DNA of 64,000 nt from Riptortus pedestris (GCA_019009955.1 CM032230.1:6100001-6164000); one strand, 5' to 3'. Shown: positions 32,380 to 43,735, numbered from the stretch's first letter. The notes: generated from the letters alone by a model not told the origin. Numbers and translations are program-made.

Positions 32380-32830
32380 ATTTAAAGGAGGCCCATAATG
32401 AATGGACACTGTTTGGAAGGGCGCTTTCCAAATAATCAAGTCATCTTCATTCCGGCACGTCACTCTTTATTAATAAATAAATTACTAGCAACTAATGAAG
32501 GTTTCTATTGATGGCTGCCGCCGCATCAGCTATGGCTCATATATTATATACTAATGACAGCTGCGGTTAATCAGAATCAAACAAAAAAAAAATTAACTAT
32601 GTCCTTCGGGATTAACTTTCTAATAATCATAACATACATATAGCCGATGATACAGTTTTATCTCGAGACCTCATCTTTCATTGATGTTAAGAAATGTCAT
32701 CATTAACGTATCTTGCTGGTTCGCAATAATCACTTCTTTTATTGTCATCAACTTCATTAAATAATGACATGATGAAGGGCCTGATATAAAACAGGTTATT
32801 ACCATCCATCAGCTGAAAAATAAGTACGTT
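32380..32830. other. GC-balanced island with homeodomain-type cores
   Basis: Repeat-free. Contains 'ccataatgaatgg', ATTAATAAATAAATTA, 'actaatgacagctgcgg' (with a CAGCTG E-box) and 'ttaatcagaatc'. No frame. Candidate regulatory element. Confidence 0.3.
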
Positions 32831-33273
32831 TATAGATTTCTAAACTAAAAAAAAAAATGCCCGGTTAAAAAAAAAAAAAAATAGGGATTTTAAGATCTCA
32901 ACTAAGCCACTTTTATTATTTTCAACTGGCAGACGTTTAGTCTTATGGGTATTTACAATGCTAAAAATATAGAGGCCAAAATGGAATTTTTGTCTCTGAT
33001 ACATTAAGGCAATCCATAATTCTCCTAGTAGCTAAGAGTACTACCCAGCATTTAAAAATATTCCTCAGAATAACCATAAATCTCAGTGGAGAATAAAATA
33101 AAAAAAAACTCATGTAATAATCAGCCTTACACCAAGTGGTTATTTCAAACAAAATCTAGTTTGTAACAAAACCATAATAAGTACTATGTCAAATATGTTG
33201 GTAATAAAATCCTAGACTATTTTGATGAATTATAAATAAATAAACTGAGAACTACAACTTTAATAAGTATCTC

Positions 33274-33275
<2 letters not shown>
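32831..33275. other. No gene seen; AT-rich with A-runs
   Basis: Several A-runs of 9-14. A 63-codon frame at 32961-33152 (-) has no recognisable features. Confidence 0.4.

Positions 33276-33334
<59 letters not shown>
33276..33334. repeat. (TA)n microsatellite
   Basis: About 58 bp of uninterrupted AT repeats, not inside an HLE copy. Confidence 0.95.
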
Positions 33335-33337
<3 letters not shown>

Positions 33338-34581
33338 CCCTTAACCATCATTACCTTTATTTCATTTTCTTTAACAACACGGCATAATAGGTATTTAGCT
33401 GGCCCGTTTTAAAATTAACCACATTCTTCAGGTCTTTGGTTGTGTACATGGCTTCCCGAATTTTCAGCTTACCAGACTTTGGTTACTTGAGTAAATCTTT
33501 TTAATTGTCAAATCCAAAATTTTGTTCTGCCACATTAGAGTGTTTTGGATTAATACCACCCTACACATCATGAAAAAAAAATCAGTATGTTTATAGATTT
33601 CGAACAAAAAAAAAAATAAATAAAAATCCTCATTAATGCGATTAAAAATAAAACAGACTTTACAACAAAATAATGTCATCTCTATATAAAGAAGGTGTTG
33701 GTTTTCAAATTCCGAGGGGTAGCTTATAATTTTCTGTGTTTAGGTTTGACAAACTCGTTATCTTATCTCACTTTCATTCTATATTTCTCCCCTAAGTGTC
33801 TGCAAATAAAAATGGAAACGAGATTTTGAGTGATTCAGTTACTTTAAGTAATAATCAAATATTGTTTTAACCAAAATACAATTACATACTAACATCAGCA
33901 TTACAAATTGTCCTAGCTTAAAAATAATAAAATCGAAGTGGGTCATATAAAGCTAATATATTATAACATAATTAATTAAAAAGATAGTTCAAATCAAATA
34001 AAACAGAAATAAATATGCTCATATTTAGGACATGAAAGATATCTAAATAGTATAAATAACTTTCTATAATTTATCGATTATCAGGAGGCCACCCATTTAA
34101 AATCGATTGTTAATTTATAATTAAAAGAAAATCACTTTATTATTTAAAATAACACTTCTAGAATTTTTTGAAGGACAAAATATAATTATAAATTAGAGTT
34201 AGACCAAAACTGGACGATGTCGCAGAGTAGCTGGATAAAAAGCGGTAGTCCCCGGCCGTCGTCTGCCACATCAACTCTGCAAGGTAGCTGTTTATAATAA
34301 GCGACCAACAAGTGGTGTTAATAAACCATAAATGATTTTCTGATTAAAGAAACAGAATGACTAAGATAACCTAATCAAGTATGAACAGCAATAACTGCGA
34401 ATAGCGATACATGGGTTTGAACAAGTATATATTTTATCCGTAAATAATGATAATAATTTCCTTTTAATTGTGATATAATAATCGTCTTTAAATGGTTGGC
34501 TTCCCGATAATAAGATAATTACCTAATTTAGCATTGAACCTACCTCGGTTGCATAATAGAATTATGATATATCATACAAAT
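33335..34581. other. No gene seen; small GC-richer block
   Basis: Mostly AT-rich. About 34210-34300 is GC-richer ('gtccccggccgtcgtctgcc') and repeat-free, but no element can be named. Confidence 0.35.
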
Positions 34582-34583
34582 TA

Positions 34584-34648
<65 letters not shown>
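34582..34648. repeat. (TA)n microsatellite
   Basis: About 65 bp of TA repeats. Ile-Tyr repeat frames here are artefacts. Confidence 0.95.
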
Positions 34649-34653
<5 letters not shown>

Positions 34654-34734
34654 ACCGAAAAAAACCTTCTAAGTAAGTTAAGGAAGCAGAATTACATTTT
34701 CCAACATGATAGATATAATTTTTAATAAGATGAA

Positions 34735-35130
34735 CGAATCGTAATTCCCCTGATTTATAGGAAGAGATACGGTGGCTCTCTCGAGGAAATTTTCCCGGGC
34801 GACAATAGATAAAAATAATGGAAAATTGTGCATTATGCCGTCAGAGATAAGACAAAGGCCCCCATATGCCTGAGATATGGGCCCCATATCGGAGAGGGAA
34901 TTCCCATGAAAATAGAGCGGCACAATCCAATAAAGCAGGAGGGAGATAGAGCATCTCGAGGAATAAGCAAATTATATCGGCCGTGGGGCGGAAGCTGTGA
35001 CGGCAAGATAAATTCGACATGGAGCACTCACACAGACACACGCGTGTGCGTAGAACGGCGTTAGTAGCTGAGAGCAGGCCTATCTGATGGCTGCGACTAT
35101 CAAAACAATATTCCACGATTTATTGGCCTC
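34735..35130. other. GC-balanced island, strong conserved-element candidate
   Basis: About 400 bp of balanced, complex sequence between a (TA)n tract and a SINE. It contains the inverted pair 'ccatatgcctgagatatgg', 'gacaatagataaaaataatgg' (Sox-like ACAATAG and homeodomain-like cores) and 'acacgcgtgtgcg'. Four overlapping frames are open for 60-90 codons on both strands. This reflects low stop density from composition, and none has splice or domain support. Confidence 0.35.
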
Positions 35131-35283
35131 TCTAAGTCTCGATAGTCTGCCAGCAATCGATAACTTCCTTATTGTAAAACTCGACAAATCGACTCCTTCC
35201 TCTTATTAATTACAAACACAAGCAAACTTTATTTAAGAGATCAGGGCTTATTTATAATATATATCCGATGCTACAGACGACGC

Positions 35284-35452
35284 GTTGACCTTAATGACCA
35301 TGTTTGATTCCTGCCTGGGTACAGGAATTTATTTAGTGACCGAATTCATTAAATAAAAGCCTTAGCCCCATCCTGGCTAGAAAAAGGTGGTCACCTGTAG
35401 ATAACCCGTCCTACTTACCCTTAGTTGCAAAACTGGACGTTAATAAATAATT
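35284..35452 (+). mobile_element. SINE, 5' head partly lost
   Basis: 'cgttgaccttaatgaccatg', box B 'gtttgattcctgcctggg', 'caggaatttatttagtgacc', 'ggctagaaaaaggtggtcac', 'ctgtagataacccg' and tail 'ggacgttaataaataatt'. Confidence 0.85.
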
Positions 35453-35788
35453 CAAATTTGCAGATGACACGATATTGAATCGTCTGAATGTGTAGCCATA
35501 CAGGGTCAAATACATCGAATATTTCCTCCTTTATAAAATGTTATTTACTTTTCCCCACAACCAAGATTGGTGTGATTTCATTGAATTAAAAATAATTTAT
35601 ATACATTTTAGTAATTGATGAATACAAATCTTGCCAATGCTAATTAATGTTATACATATTTATCATAATAATTAGAGAAAAAGGAACCCCTTTATTTGCA
35701 GAGAAAATGCTCATGTTGGAGACAAAAATAAATTAGAAGTTTGAAAGGAGGAAACATTTTTTGTTTTTGATCGAGTATGGCTACCCTT

Positions 35789-35792
<4 letters not shown>
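35453..35792. other. No gene seen
   Basis: AT-rich unique DNA. Confidence 0.4.

Positions 35793-35877
<85 letters not shown>
35793..35877. repeat. Compound (CT)n(AT)n microsatellite
   Basis: About 40 bp of CT repeats pass directly into about 45 bp of AT repeats. Confidence 0.95.
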
Positions 35878-35882
<5 letters not shown>

Positions 35883-36568
35883 AAAATTTTGATATTCCGA
35901 AAAAAAAAAAAAAAATAAGCAACTTTTCAATGTTTCGGAAGCGAATTTATTTTCTGTTCCAACAACAAATTTAACTTCAACATTTCAAAAAAAAAAAAAG
36001 AAAAGAGAAATAGAAATTATTGAAACAGTTTCCAAATAGATTATTTGAATAATTTTAGTGGAAATCAATAGTGTAATTTAAAACTCATGAAATATTGTCG
36101 TTTGAGAAAAACAAGATGAAAACTTAAAAAAAAATCAAATTTATTTATTTATTCAGGAATAATATAAAAAGTAACATAAAATCGGATTCCGGGAGATCAA
36201 TAACAAACAAAACCTCAAATGATTATTATTTGATTTTCAAAACGTAAATATTTTAGAAAAAGAAAGAAATATGAGCAAGAGAATAAGACGAAGAAAATAA
36301 AAGAGAATATACATATTATAAAAAGTATAAAAAGGTGATGAACAAGAATACAGAGAACTTTTGAATTATATATAGGCATTTTAATTTATTAGGAACTCTG
36401 AAGTAATTATTGGTCAATTATTCTTCTTTTCGATTTAGAGTACATTTCATTAGGGATGATGGATACATTCATTTCGATCAAGCTATCCTCTGTCTATCAC
36501 AGCTAGTGGAAAGACATATGAAACGATGTAGCCGTTAGTATAGTTACATCTTTGTATTATTTTTCCTC
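35878..36568. other. No gene seen; AT-rich with A-runs
   Basis: Poly-A stretches at about 35900 and 35988. No repeat landmarks. Confidence 0.4.
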
Positions 36569-36596
36569 TTGATGAGGCGTCATGAGGACGCGAAAT
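36569..36596 (+). ncRNA. Hammerhead-like motif (degenerate)
   Basis: TTGATGA, a single G, then GCGTC pairing with GACGC across an ATGAG loop, then GAAAT. This is the hammerhead core order, but the invariant C before UGA is T and there is one extra base before stem II. It resembles the 23,142 motif in layout. Probably a retroelement end motif; self-cleavage is unlikely in this form. Confidence 0.25.
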
Positions 36597-37980
36597 AGTT
36601 GAAAAATAAAAATGATGATTTTAGCAATCATTTGAGAATTTATTTATTTATTTTTTTAACCTTCCACCATCAGATTGCTAATTTGAGTGAGTTTAAATAC
36701 GACTAGAGTTCACAGTAATACCTAAATATGAAATTTCAATGTTCTAAGACTGTCCGTTTTTGTAACCTAAGAGAAAATCTAGTCCAAATGGGTCCAGGGA
36801 GGGCCAACTAGGATAATTTCGTTGAAAGTTTAAACGAATACAATACTTAAGTAATAAATGTAGAAATATCGTTAGGAATACATAACAAGAAAGTAATAGA
36901 AAATCAAGTTTTCAAAGTCGAAGGGTTTGAGTACAGTAATTCACGTTATTAACTCAAAAAATATATTACTATTGTTTTATTAGTATTATCTGGCTATTAG
37001 TATTGTTTGTTGTACAAAAATCACCAGACAAATAATCAAACATGGAAATTTCCATTTTTAATGTCCTTACGTCATTATTTATTAAAATAACGCTACCACG
37101 GAGCCCGAATTCACTCCTTTTCAGTTTGATAACCTTGCATTCCAATACATCTTATTTCCATGACTCCTTTTGGAAAAGTAATCACCTTGCCTTTAAGAAG
37201 CTCCCTTTATTATAATAAAGAGAAACGGAATATTATGTAACTGATTAAGTATGAAAGAGTGTTTGGAAGCAAATGAATTAGGTTCATTACTGAATCATTT
37301 TAAAGATGGAGTGATGTACGTCAAGATTAGTCTAGCCTCCATCATAAAGAGGGAAGGTAACCCTAAGGCTATACAGGTGTACCAACATACATCATCTCCG
37401 CCTCCCAAAAATTCCTCGGGCCGATAATTTTATATAATTTTCGTTTTATGTTAATCTGACTGATTCATTCATTTAATATATGTTAATTATATATTTTGTC
37501 ACCTATTTATCCGAGATAAGCTTTAAATATTGGCCTTCCCCCCAATTCATCTTGGAGCTGTGAAGCTCACTCAATTTTGTCAAGAGTGATTAATTTTTCT
37601 TGGATAACTATATTATTAATGGAATTTCCTGTCGACAAATGATTGATTAATCTTCCTTTATAAATGGCTCTAAGACAAATTTTAACTTTGTTTTTAAAAT
37701 AACTGGAGAAAAAAAACTTATTTAAAAATAAAATGCTCAAGTATAGGTTATTAAAAACTAATTGGCATATTCATTCCCAAAAAGTATATCAGCTAATAGA
37801 TTTTATTATATAACATACATATTTCAGCGGACTTCCCTGACCGATATTCAGTTAATAAATTTGTATTCCATGTGCGTTTTTTAAATTTTTCATCAAAAGT
37901 CTCTGATTCCTACTTAATCTTTGACAAAATGTCTTCCACTGAGTACATTGTCAGTACGGCTTACTATCATGGACAAATTA
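36597..37980. other. No gene seen; second-family fragment at 36,728
   Basis: About 36728-36830 carries 'gaaatttcaatgttctaaga' and 'ctgtccgttttt', matching the family at 13,366 and 55,499. A GC-balanced block lies at about 37310-37430. Otherwise AT-rich and unassigned. Confidence 0.45.
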
Positions 37981-38555
37981 AAAAAAAAAGTCTATCATGC
38001 ACGGACTGCGTTAACTAAGCAAATTTCCCAGGGTCCCCATGTATTAGTATTTATCTCAAAAAGTAAAAGTTTAATGAGAATAATATTTGATATTCAAGAT
38101 TCAAATAAAGTCCTTCATAGCATAACAACTTATTGTTAATATGACTTGAATAGGAGTGGGGGTTTACCGAAAGTCGAAAACTAAAAAATGCAAATATCTT
38201 GGTTAATAACGAAGATAGTGAAAAATCACATAGAAAATATTTAAAGAGCATTTAATTTGCAAAAAGAATTGTCGATAAACGTTTTCGATGAATAATAGCG
38301 GAAAAATCTCGAATTTATGAAATTCCGCGCCCTTGTCCAATTTCAGCCATTAACGAGCATGATCTTTATTTTTTCACTAAACGTTTAAAATATACAGTTT
38401 GGTAACTATCAAACTAAAATTATCGCAGTTAGAGCGTTAACTAAATATATAAATATAATATGTTGTGCGTACCTTATTTTCGTCATTTCCTACGTAGGAT
38501 CAATGGACATTTGCGTCATGAGCATTGCCTCAATAGCTGATTTCACTCAAGGGGA
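37981..38555 (+). mobile_element. HLE repeat, B type, worn
   Basis: 5' end 'gtctatcatgcacggactgc', 'aagcaaatttcccaggg', B-type segment, a body with a shortened C-tract, and a degenerate 3' end 'gatttcactcaaggggaaa'. Confidence 0.75.
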
Positions 38556-38574
38556 AAAAATAGATGATTAGAAG

Positions 38575-38780
38575 TGGGCAGTCAATAAAATCTTAATTGA
38601 TGGCGTCACCACACTAACTATTTGCATCTATCTCATATTATATAGGTCTGTTGAAAACAATATTTGGTATTTATGCTTGGAATACGACGTTTCATGAAAT
38701 ATCCTGTTGTTTTTAAAGTGTGATGACTGAAAGTGTTTTGAACTGACCTCATGTCTTAAAGGAAATATACTAAAAAAGAG
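38575..38780 (+). repeat. HLE fragment, B-type segment fused to a 3' piece
   Basis: 'ctatttgcatctatctcata' and 'acaatatttggtatttatgc', then 'gtgttttgaactgacctcatg' follows without the body unit, indicating an internal deletion. Confidence 0.55.
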
Positions 38781-38825
38781 ACCAATTTTGTTAATAAAGT
38801 TTCTTTACTGTTAAAATGTTATATA

Positions 38826-38962
38826 TTAACGTTCACATTATACTACTAACTCTATTTGGGACTGACTATCTACAAGTTTCCACCCTTTTCTAGTAATGGT
38901 GGGACTAATGATTTTACCTAGAAAGATCGTTAATTTAATAAATTCCTTCTAAAGTGGGAATC
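38826..38962 (-). repeat. SINE fragment, diverged
   Basis: 'taacgttcacattatacta', 'gactatctacaagtttccac', 'tttctagtaatggtgggac', 'taataaattccttct'. Box B region not recognisable. Confidence 0.6.
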
Positions 38963-39134
38963 TAATATAAATATATTTTTATAAAAGCTATTACATATAT
39001 TATAATTGCTTAGTAATTCTTATTATTTTTTTCCTTTTCCTTCCAGACATAATTGTTCTCCCTCTTTTACTATTTCAATTTCAAACCTACTTGGAATGTC
39101 ACTGTGTGCCCAATTTAGCGATGACGAGCGATGT
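38963..39134. other. No gene seen
   Basis: Short AT-rich gap between a SINE fragment and an HLE fragment. Confidence 0.4.
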
Positions 39135-39470
39135 CATTACATTTATAGGAAATTAAATTTTCAATAAGATTAGTTCTATACATTTTTTTTCAATTCGACT
39201 TATAATGACCGAGATATTTGAAATTTCCTTCTTCTAAAGCCCTCCTTCTCCCACTGGTCCGATTTCAGCAGTTAACGAACTTAATCTTTAGTTTTACATA
39301 AAAGGTTTAAAAGGTAACGAACAAACAAAAATCGCGACTTCTAGCGTAATTCGCGACGGGCCTCATTTTCGTCATCTCCTAATTAGATTTGACGGATATT
39401 TGAAGACATCGAAAACTGCGAAATTAATACAACCTCAACAGTTGTTTCCCGGAAGGAAAATCTGCCAAAA
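39135..39470 (+). repeat. HLE copy, body and 3' end
   Basis: 'ttcaataagattagttctat', 'cgacttataatgaccgagat', 'ctggtccgatttcagcag', no (TA)n, 'cctcattttcgtcatctcc', and worn hairpin 'tcccggaaggaaaatctgcc' then AAAA. Confidence 0.7.
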
Positions 39471-39786
39471 GACATTCTGGAGAGACAGAAGGTGTCCTAG
39501 TTCGTTCATGACATGAGTCAATCTCCAAACTCAGTTTGGAGTGCACTTCTGACTTTGCTACAAGTGGTTTCTATCTTGATGCCCCGAGAACACGATCTGG
39601 GGTATGTGTCCTTCTATATTACATGCAGCCTCTATGCTTCAAGAATACCTGGTATGCGTTAGTAAAAGTATATTAAGCAGGACCTTCGAAGCTAAGCAGT
39701 TTCTGACATGCCGGAAAGACACACTACTGACCTATCATTCAAAATATTCTCTACTTCTACGTAAAAACGTCCGTCATGATGAGGAT
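39471..39786. other. Unique GC-balanced segment
   Basis: Repeat-free. An open frame of 62 codons at 39604-39792 has no recognisable features. Confidence 0.35.
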
Positions 39787-39957
39787 GCTTAAATTTAGCA
39801 GATTTCCCACTTACTGGTATTACACATTTTCTATTTGTATTTTCAAAAAACCGAGTCGAAGATGGGGGGGGGAAGTCATATAACAGAAATTGTAGAACAT
39901 AAATAGCATAACAAGATTGTTTTTGTTACATTTTACGATCCGACTTATAATAACGGA
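39787..39957 (+). repeat. HLE C-type copy, left part, split by a LINE
   Basis: 'agcagatttcccacttactgg', C-type segment and 'acgatccgacttataataac'. The copy continues at 40848 beyond the LINE. Confidence 0.75.
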
Positions 39958-40110
39958 CCGATTTGTAGATGTTGTAATGAAGCTCTGACAGTTAAACATA
40001 TACTGACTGACTGCAGGCAACCCAATTACTTACAGATACCACATAATTTACACCAACTACTGACAAAGGGCAGTCCATACATAGATACTACCATATTCTC
40101 AAACTTTTAA
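39958..40110 (+). CDS. LINE ORF C-terminus (zinc-knuckle), partial
   Basis: From the truncation point the frame reads ICRCCNEALTVKHILTDC, a Cys-x2-Cys-x7-His-x4-Cys cluster like that of the 28.7-29.4 kb copy. It ends with DTTIFSNF and a stop at 40108-40110. Such clusters lie C-terminal to RNase H in I/Jockey-group LINEs and probably bind nucleic acid. Too short to act alone. Confidence 0.75.
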   Translation, partial: PICRCCNEALTVKHILTDCRQPNYLQIPHNLHQLLTKGSPYIDTTIFSNF

Positions 40111-40835
40111 AGACTATACACATCTATTCAAAAATCTGATATATTTTTAATTTAAGATTTACATTCTTATTTTTATAACATCTTTGGATGCAAAAATAAA
40201 CCCTTTATCCAAAACTCAATTTTTTGGTTTTCAAGTATTTGTTCATTCGAGTGTGTATTAGGGAGGTACATAGCTTTATGTAAATAGTCACCTATAACAA
40301 CTTATATTTTATCTAAACCTTAATAATTTTCATTTATAACCTTGTTCATTTATTTTGTTCTTTGTTGTGTTCCATTTTTATTTTCAGTCTTGTTTTTTGA
40401 GTTCTATTTTGTTTTTTGAGTTTCATTTCCGTTTTTGAGTTCCAGTTTCATTTTTGTGCTTCATTCAGTTTTTATTTATTTATTTTTTTTTTTTTAATTT
40501 CGCCTTTTGTGATCCATTTTCTTTTTTTTCCTTTCTAGTTCTGTTTTGTGTTGGGTTTCTTTCCCATCTCGGTTTTTCGTGTTCTTTCACTGTTTTGTGA
40601 TCCTTTTATATTTTGTGTTCCTTTTGTGTTTTATGTTCCTTTTCTGGGTTGTGTTCCATTTACGTTTTGTGTTCCTCATCCGTTTCTTTTTTACCTTTTC
40701 TGTTTTGTGTTCCATTTTCAGTTTTTGTTCCACTTTTTTTTGGATTGTTTTGTTTTCATTTGAGTTTTGTTTTTTAAGTTACGAAGCTTTTGTTTAGAGA
40801 AACATCACCAAATCTGCGAAGCTCCAATAAATAAA
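39958..40835 (+). mobile_element. 5'-truncated LINE inside an HLE copy, 12-bp target-site duplication
   Basis: TATAATAACGGA occurs at 39946-39957 and 40836-40847. Between them lie the last 50 codons of a LINE frame, a 3' UTR with 'tttggatgcaaaaataaac', a quasi-tandem stretch of 'ttttgtgttcc'-like units (about 40530-40700), and an end 'ctgcgaagctccaataaata'. The same 3' UTR occurs in reverse at 61,984-62,670. Frames reading Phe/Val/Cys-rich peptides through the tandem stretch are artefacts. Confidence 0.88.
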
Positions 40836-41150
40836 TATAATAACGGAAATGTATTGTATTTTTGAATTCCCCTCCTTTCTGAGCCCCCAAAATTCCACCC
40901 CCAATTTTAGCCAATAGCAAATATGATCTTTAGTGTTGAATGAAACGGATAAATGTGGTATAGATGAAATAAATGTTTTCGAGTAAAGAGCGAAAACTCT
41001 TAATCAAGAGATTAAAAGTGGAGGTGTTTGACCTTTTTGATCCTTCCGTTGACGATGGACTTCCACCAGCCAGCACAAATCCAGAGTTTTTAATCGTTAA
41101 AATTGACCATAAGTTAACGAAAAGTTGATAAATATGTTTTTTTTAATGTA
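40836..41150 (+). repeat. HLE C-type copy, right part
   Basis: 'taacggaaatgtattg', a body with 'cccaattttagccaatagc' and 'gatctttagtgttga', then 'aaataaatgttttcgagta'. Joins to 39957 when the LINE is removed. Confidence 0.65.
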
Positions 41151-41465
41151 CACATCCTAAAATAAAGGAGTCCATTTTGATGAACAGGTTTATAAATAAT
41201 AGCGGGTAAATATAGAGTTAGGAAGGCGGTGGTTTGCATGCTATCGGGAAGGCAAGATGGCGATGGCATAGAATTAAATGCAATATTCGCCGTGACAATG
41301 TCTAATTAGCGGAATATTATATTATAATTAGCAGCCACGAATTTCCGCTCAACACACCATTATATATGCTAGTTTACTAACTACAATTCCAGTCACTCAG
41401 TCAAATTCAGAAAGAGCGAATTATTTTAATTGTTAACATGTGTTGATTATCTGTTGTAACTATTC
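41151..41465. other. No gene seen
   Basis: Unique. About 41220-41340 is GC-balanced with 'ggcaagatggcgatggc'. No credible frame. Confidence 0.35.
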
Positions 41466-41592
41466 GGCACTCAGGTTGGCCATGTGAATTAAAGCGTTGG
41501 AGCTAATCACACATGATAAACATAGAGTGGTGAGTTCGATTCCCGCCGGGGCAAAGGGAATTTATTTAGTGACGAACTCACTTGGTAAAAGA
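41466..41592 (+). mobile_element. SINE, 5' part, interrupted by an HLE copy
   Basis: Complete head: 'ctcaggttggccatgtgaat', 'taaagcgttggagctaatc', box B 'gagttcgattcccgcc', 'ggaatttatttagtgacgaa'. It stops at 'ggtaaaag' where HLE begins. The most intact box B of the window. Confidence 0.85.
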
Positions 41593-42146
41593 AAAAGTCC
41601 GTCACGCAGTTGCTTCGTAAACTAAGCAGATTTCCCACGTGAATTTTAACATTAGAGAAATTGCACGAACAGTTACGGAAACGCCCGAACTAGCTTTTGC
41701 CGGAAACTCTCGTCTAGAACCGAAATAAGCCTATCTCATCTCGGCCGTTATCCGCACACACTTAATAAAAATGCAAATATCTCGGATAATATTCAAGATA
41801 GAGAATAAATGAATATACAAATATTTATAGTAAATTTAATTTACAATAAGATTAATTCTATACTGTGTTTCGATCCGACGTACAGAAACGGAAATATTTC
41901 GAATTTTTGAAAATCCTCCCCTCTACTCTCCCCTGGTCCAATTTCAGCCATTAACAAACTTGATCTTTATTTTTACATAAAACGTTCAAATATCGAGTTT
42001 TCAATCAAGCAAAAATTGTGACAGCTAGAGCGTTAACAGACTATAATTGCGTTGAATATATATAATTATGAAGGGACCTCATATTCGTAATCTCATGGGT
42101 AGGATCGATGGACATTTGAAGAAAATTTTTGAAAATCGCGTCATGA
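41592..42146 (+). mobile_element. HLE repeat, A type, inserted in a SINE, 3' hairpin deleted
   Basis: 5' end AAAAA then 'gtccgtcacgcagttgcttc', A-type segment 'cgcccgaactagcttttgc', body, 'gctagagcgttaacagac', and a 3' part that stops at 'aaaatcgcgtcatga', before the hairpin. The SINE resumes immediately. Confidence 0.8.
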
Positions 42147-42225
42147 AAGGCCCACCCTGGCTAGACAAGGGTGGTAAACTGTTCCAATTAGGCATAGTAG
42201 CATAAAAAATAACATAAAATAAAGT
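42147..42225 (+). mobile_element. SINE, 3' part after the HLE insertion
   Basis: 'ggcccaccctggctagacaa', 'gggtggtaaactgttcc', 'aattaggcatagtagc' and an A-rich tail. Confidence 0.75.
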
Positions 42226-42559
42226 TTAATATTTATGTCTAAAATTAGACAAAGGGAGATTTAATTCCTCATCGTTATATGGCGCAAGTAATGAAGTCAA
42301 TGAGAAATGCCAGTAGAAAGAAAACATTCAAACATCTTCTGTCTTGTCATAATCCTTCGTCTTAAATTCTTGATCAATAGTTTTAAAACGTGGAGCGGAC
42401 AGTCAGAAAATATGATTATACTACTGAATATATGCGCATACGTTCCTCCCTTCCAATAATTTTTAAGTAAAATATACAGCGGATTAAGGGATTGAGTAAT
42501 AACGGATATTTGTTGCTCAAAACTTTCAATTGTATAGGATACGTCCTTAAGAAATATTT
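42226..42559. other. No gene seen
   Basis: AT-rich unique DNA. Confidence 0.4.
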
Positions 42560-43735
42560 ATTGCCGAATTATTCCTGATACAGACATCAAAAAAGCACGT
42601 AGTGTCCTTTTTTAATCTGCTGTCAAGAGGGCACAAAAAAAATTCATATAATCTCTTAGGGTGTGTGTTGGGGAAAGTAAAAAAAAAAATGAGATAAAAT
42701 AAAAAAAAAGAGTTAAAAAGGATCAGCTCGTTGGTTGGGCTATTTTATGTTGGGGAATTGAAGCCAGTTATAAAAACTTCCGCCTGTCAAAGGACAATAG
42801 CCGCCTCTTTATCATTTTATTATAAGTCTCAACAGGATTACAAAGACATCTCTTACAACAAGAAAGAAAATAGGCGTTCAATCAGCTACGATTCCTGGCA
42901 ACGGGGGAAATTTTCGTTGTAACGAATAAAAACAACCTTTTTTTTTTTGATAGAGAGAAAGAGACTCTTTTTAACAGGTTTTCGCGCGGCTCAAAAGGAT
43001 ACATTCTTTCGGGTCTTGTTGATAATGATGATGGTTCTCATAATGGAGTTGTATTATATGTCTTGGTGGGAGAAAGCTACTGATGGCGGCAAAAAAAGAC
43101 ACAGCTCTTATGTAAATTGTGGGGTTTGTCTTTCCTTTTGTGCCTAGTCGCTCTTCGGTAAATCACGTTAAGGAGAATCAGGGCTTTTTCATTGGACCTC
43201 TTGATTCTAGTATAGTCTTTTTTGCCGTCGTTGTCGGAGTGTCAGGCCTACCACAATGGAGTCATTACAGACTTAATGCGGGAGCCGACCGTTTCTCACG
43301 ACTCTTTTTCACTCACTCCAACGTCGGGAAATTGTCTCGGAGATTTTCATTTTGAATACCGAACGGTAAATTGTAAAATAGACCCCATTATCCCGCTCTT
43401 GTCCGATACCAACTTTATTTTTTTTGTTGCAATCTCACAGTTAATAACTTTCTGCTAAAACGACCGGTAAATGGAATAGCTACTCGAAGAAAAGTCTATA
43501 ATTTAAATCGTTCTGCCACTATTTTAGATCTCATTCCAATCGTTTACCGCATTTATTAGAGTTTCACGTTAATGCAATGTGAAAAATGCCTGATGACCAT
43601 TTTTTCACGAGAAAACTTTATTTCCGAAAGTCATAGTAATTTTTCCGCTCGACTCCAAAAACTACCTTCCGTGAAAATTTAAAAAAGCTTCTGTCGAGAG
43701 GTCCACACATTTTGGTATTATTATTTAGCTAAATT
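42560..43735. other. Long repeat-free, GC-balanced island upstream of the homeobox exon
   Basis: About 1.2 kb without repeat landmarks, 1.6-2.7 kb upstream of the exon. Contains 'cctgtcaaaggacaatagcc' (a TGTCA core and a Sox-like ACAATAG), 'tttatcattttattataag' and several TTTAT/ATTA cores. Open frames of 63-78 codons overlap in several phases without splice or domain support. The best-placed candidate for an intronic enhancer or an unrecognised 5' exon of the same gene. Confidence 0.4.

Noticed and set aside
34833..35116. Several overlapping 64-91 codon frames
   Set aside because: They overlap on both strands without splice sites or domains; low stop density follows from composition.
40546..40797. 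Phe/Val/Cys-rich open frames resembling a membrane protein, also at 62,060-62,341
   Set aside because: Both lie in the same quasi-tandem block of a LINE 3' UTR and have no start context or domain.
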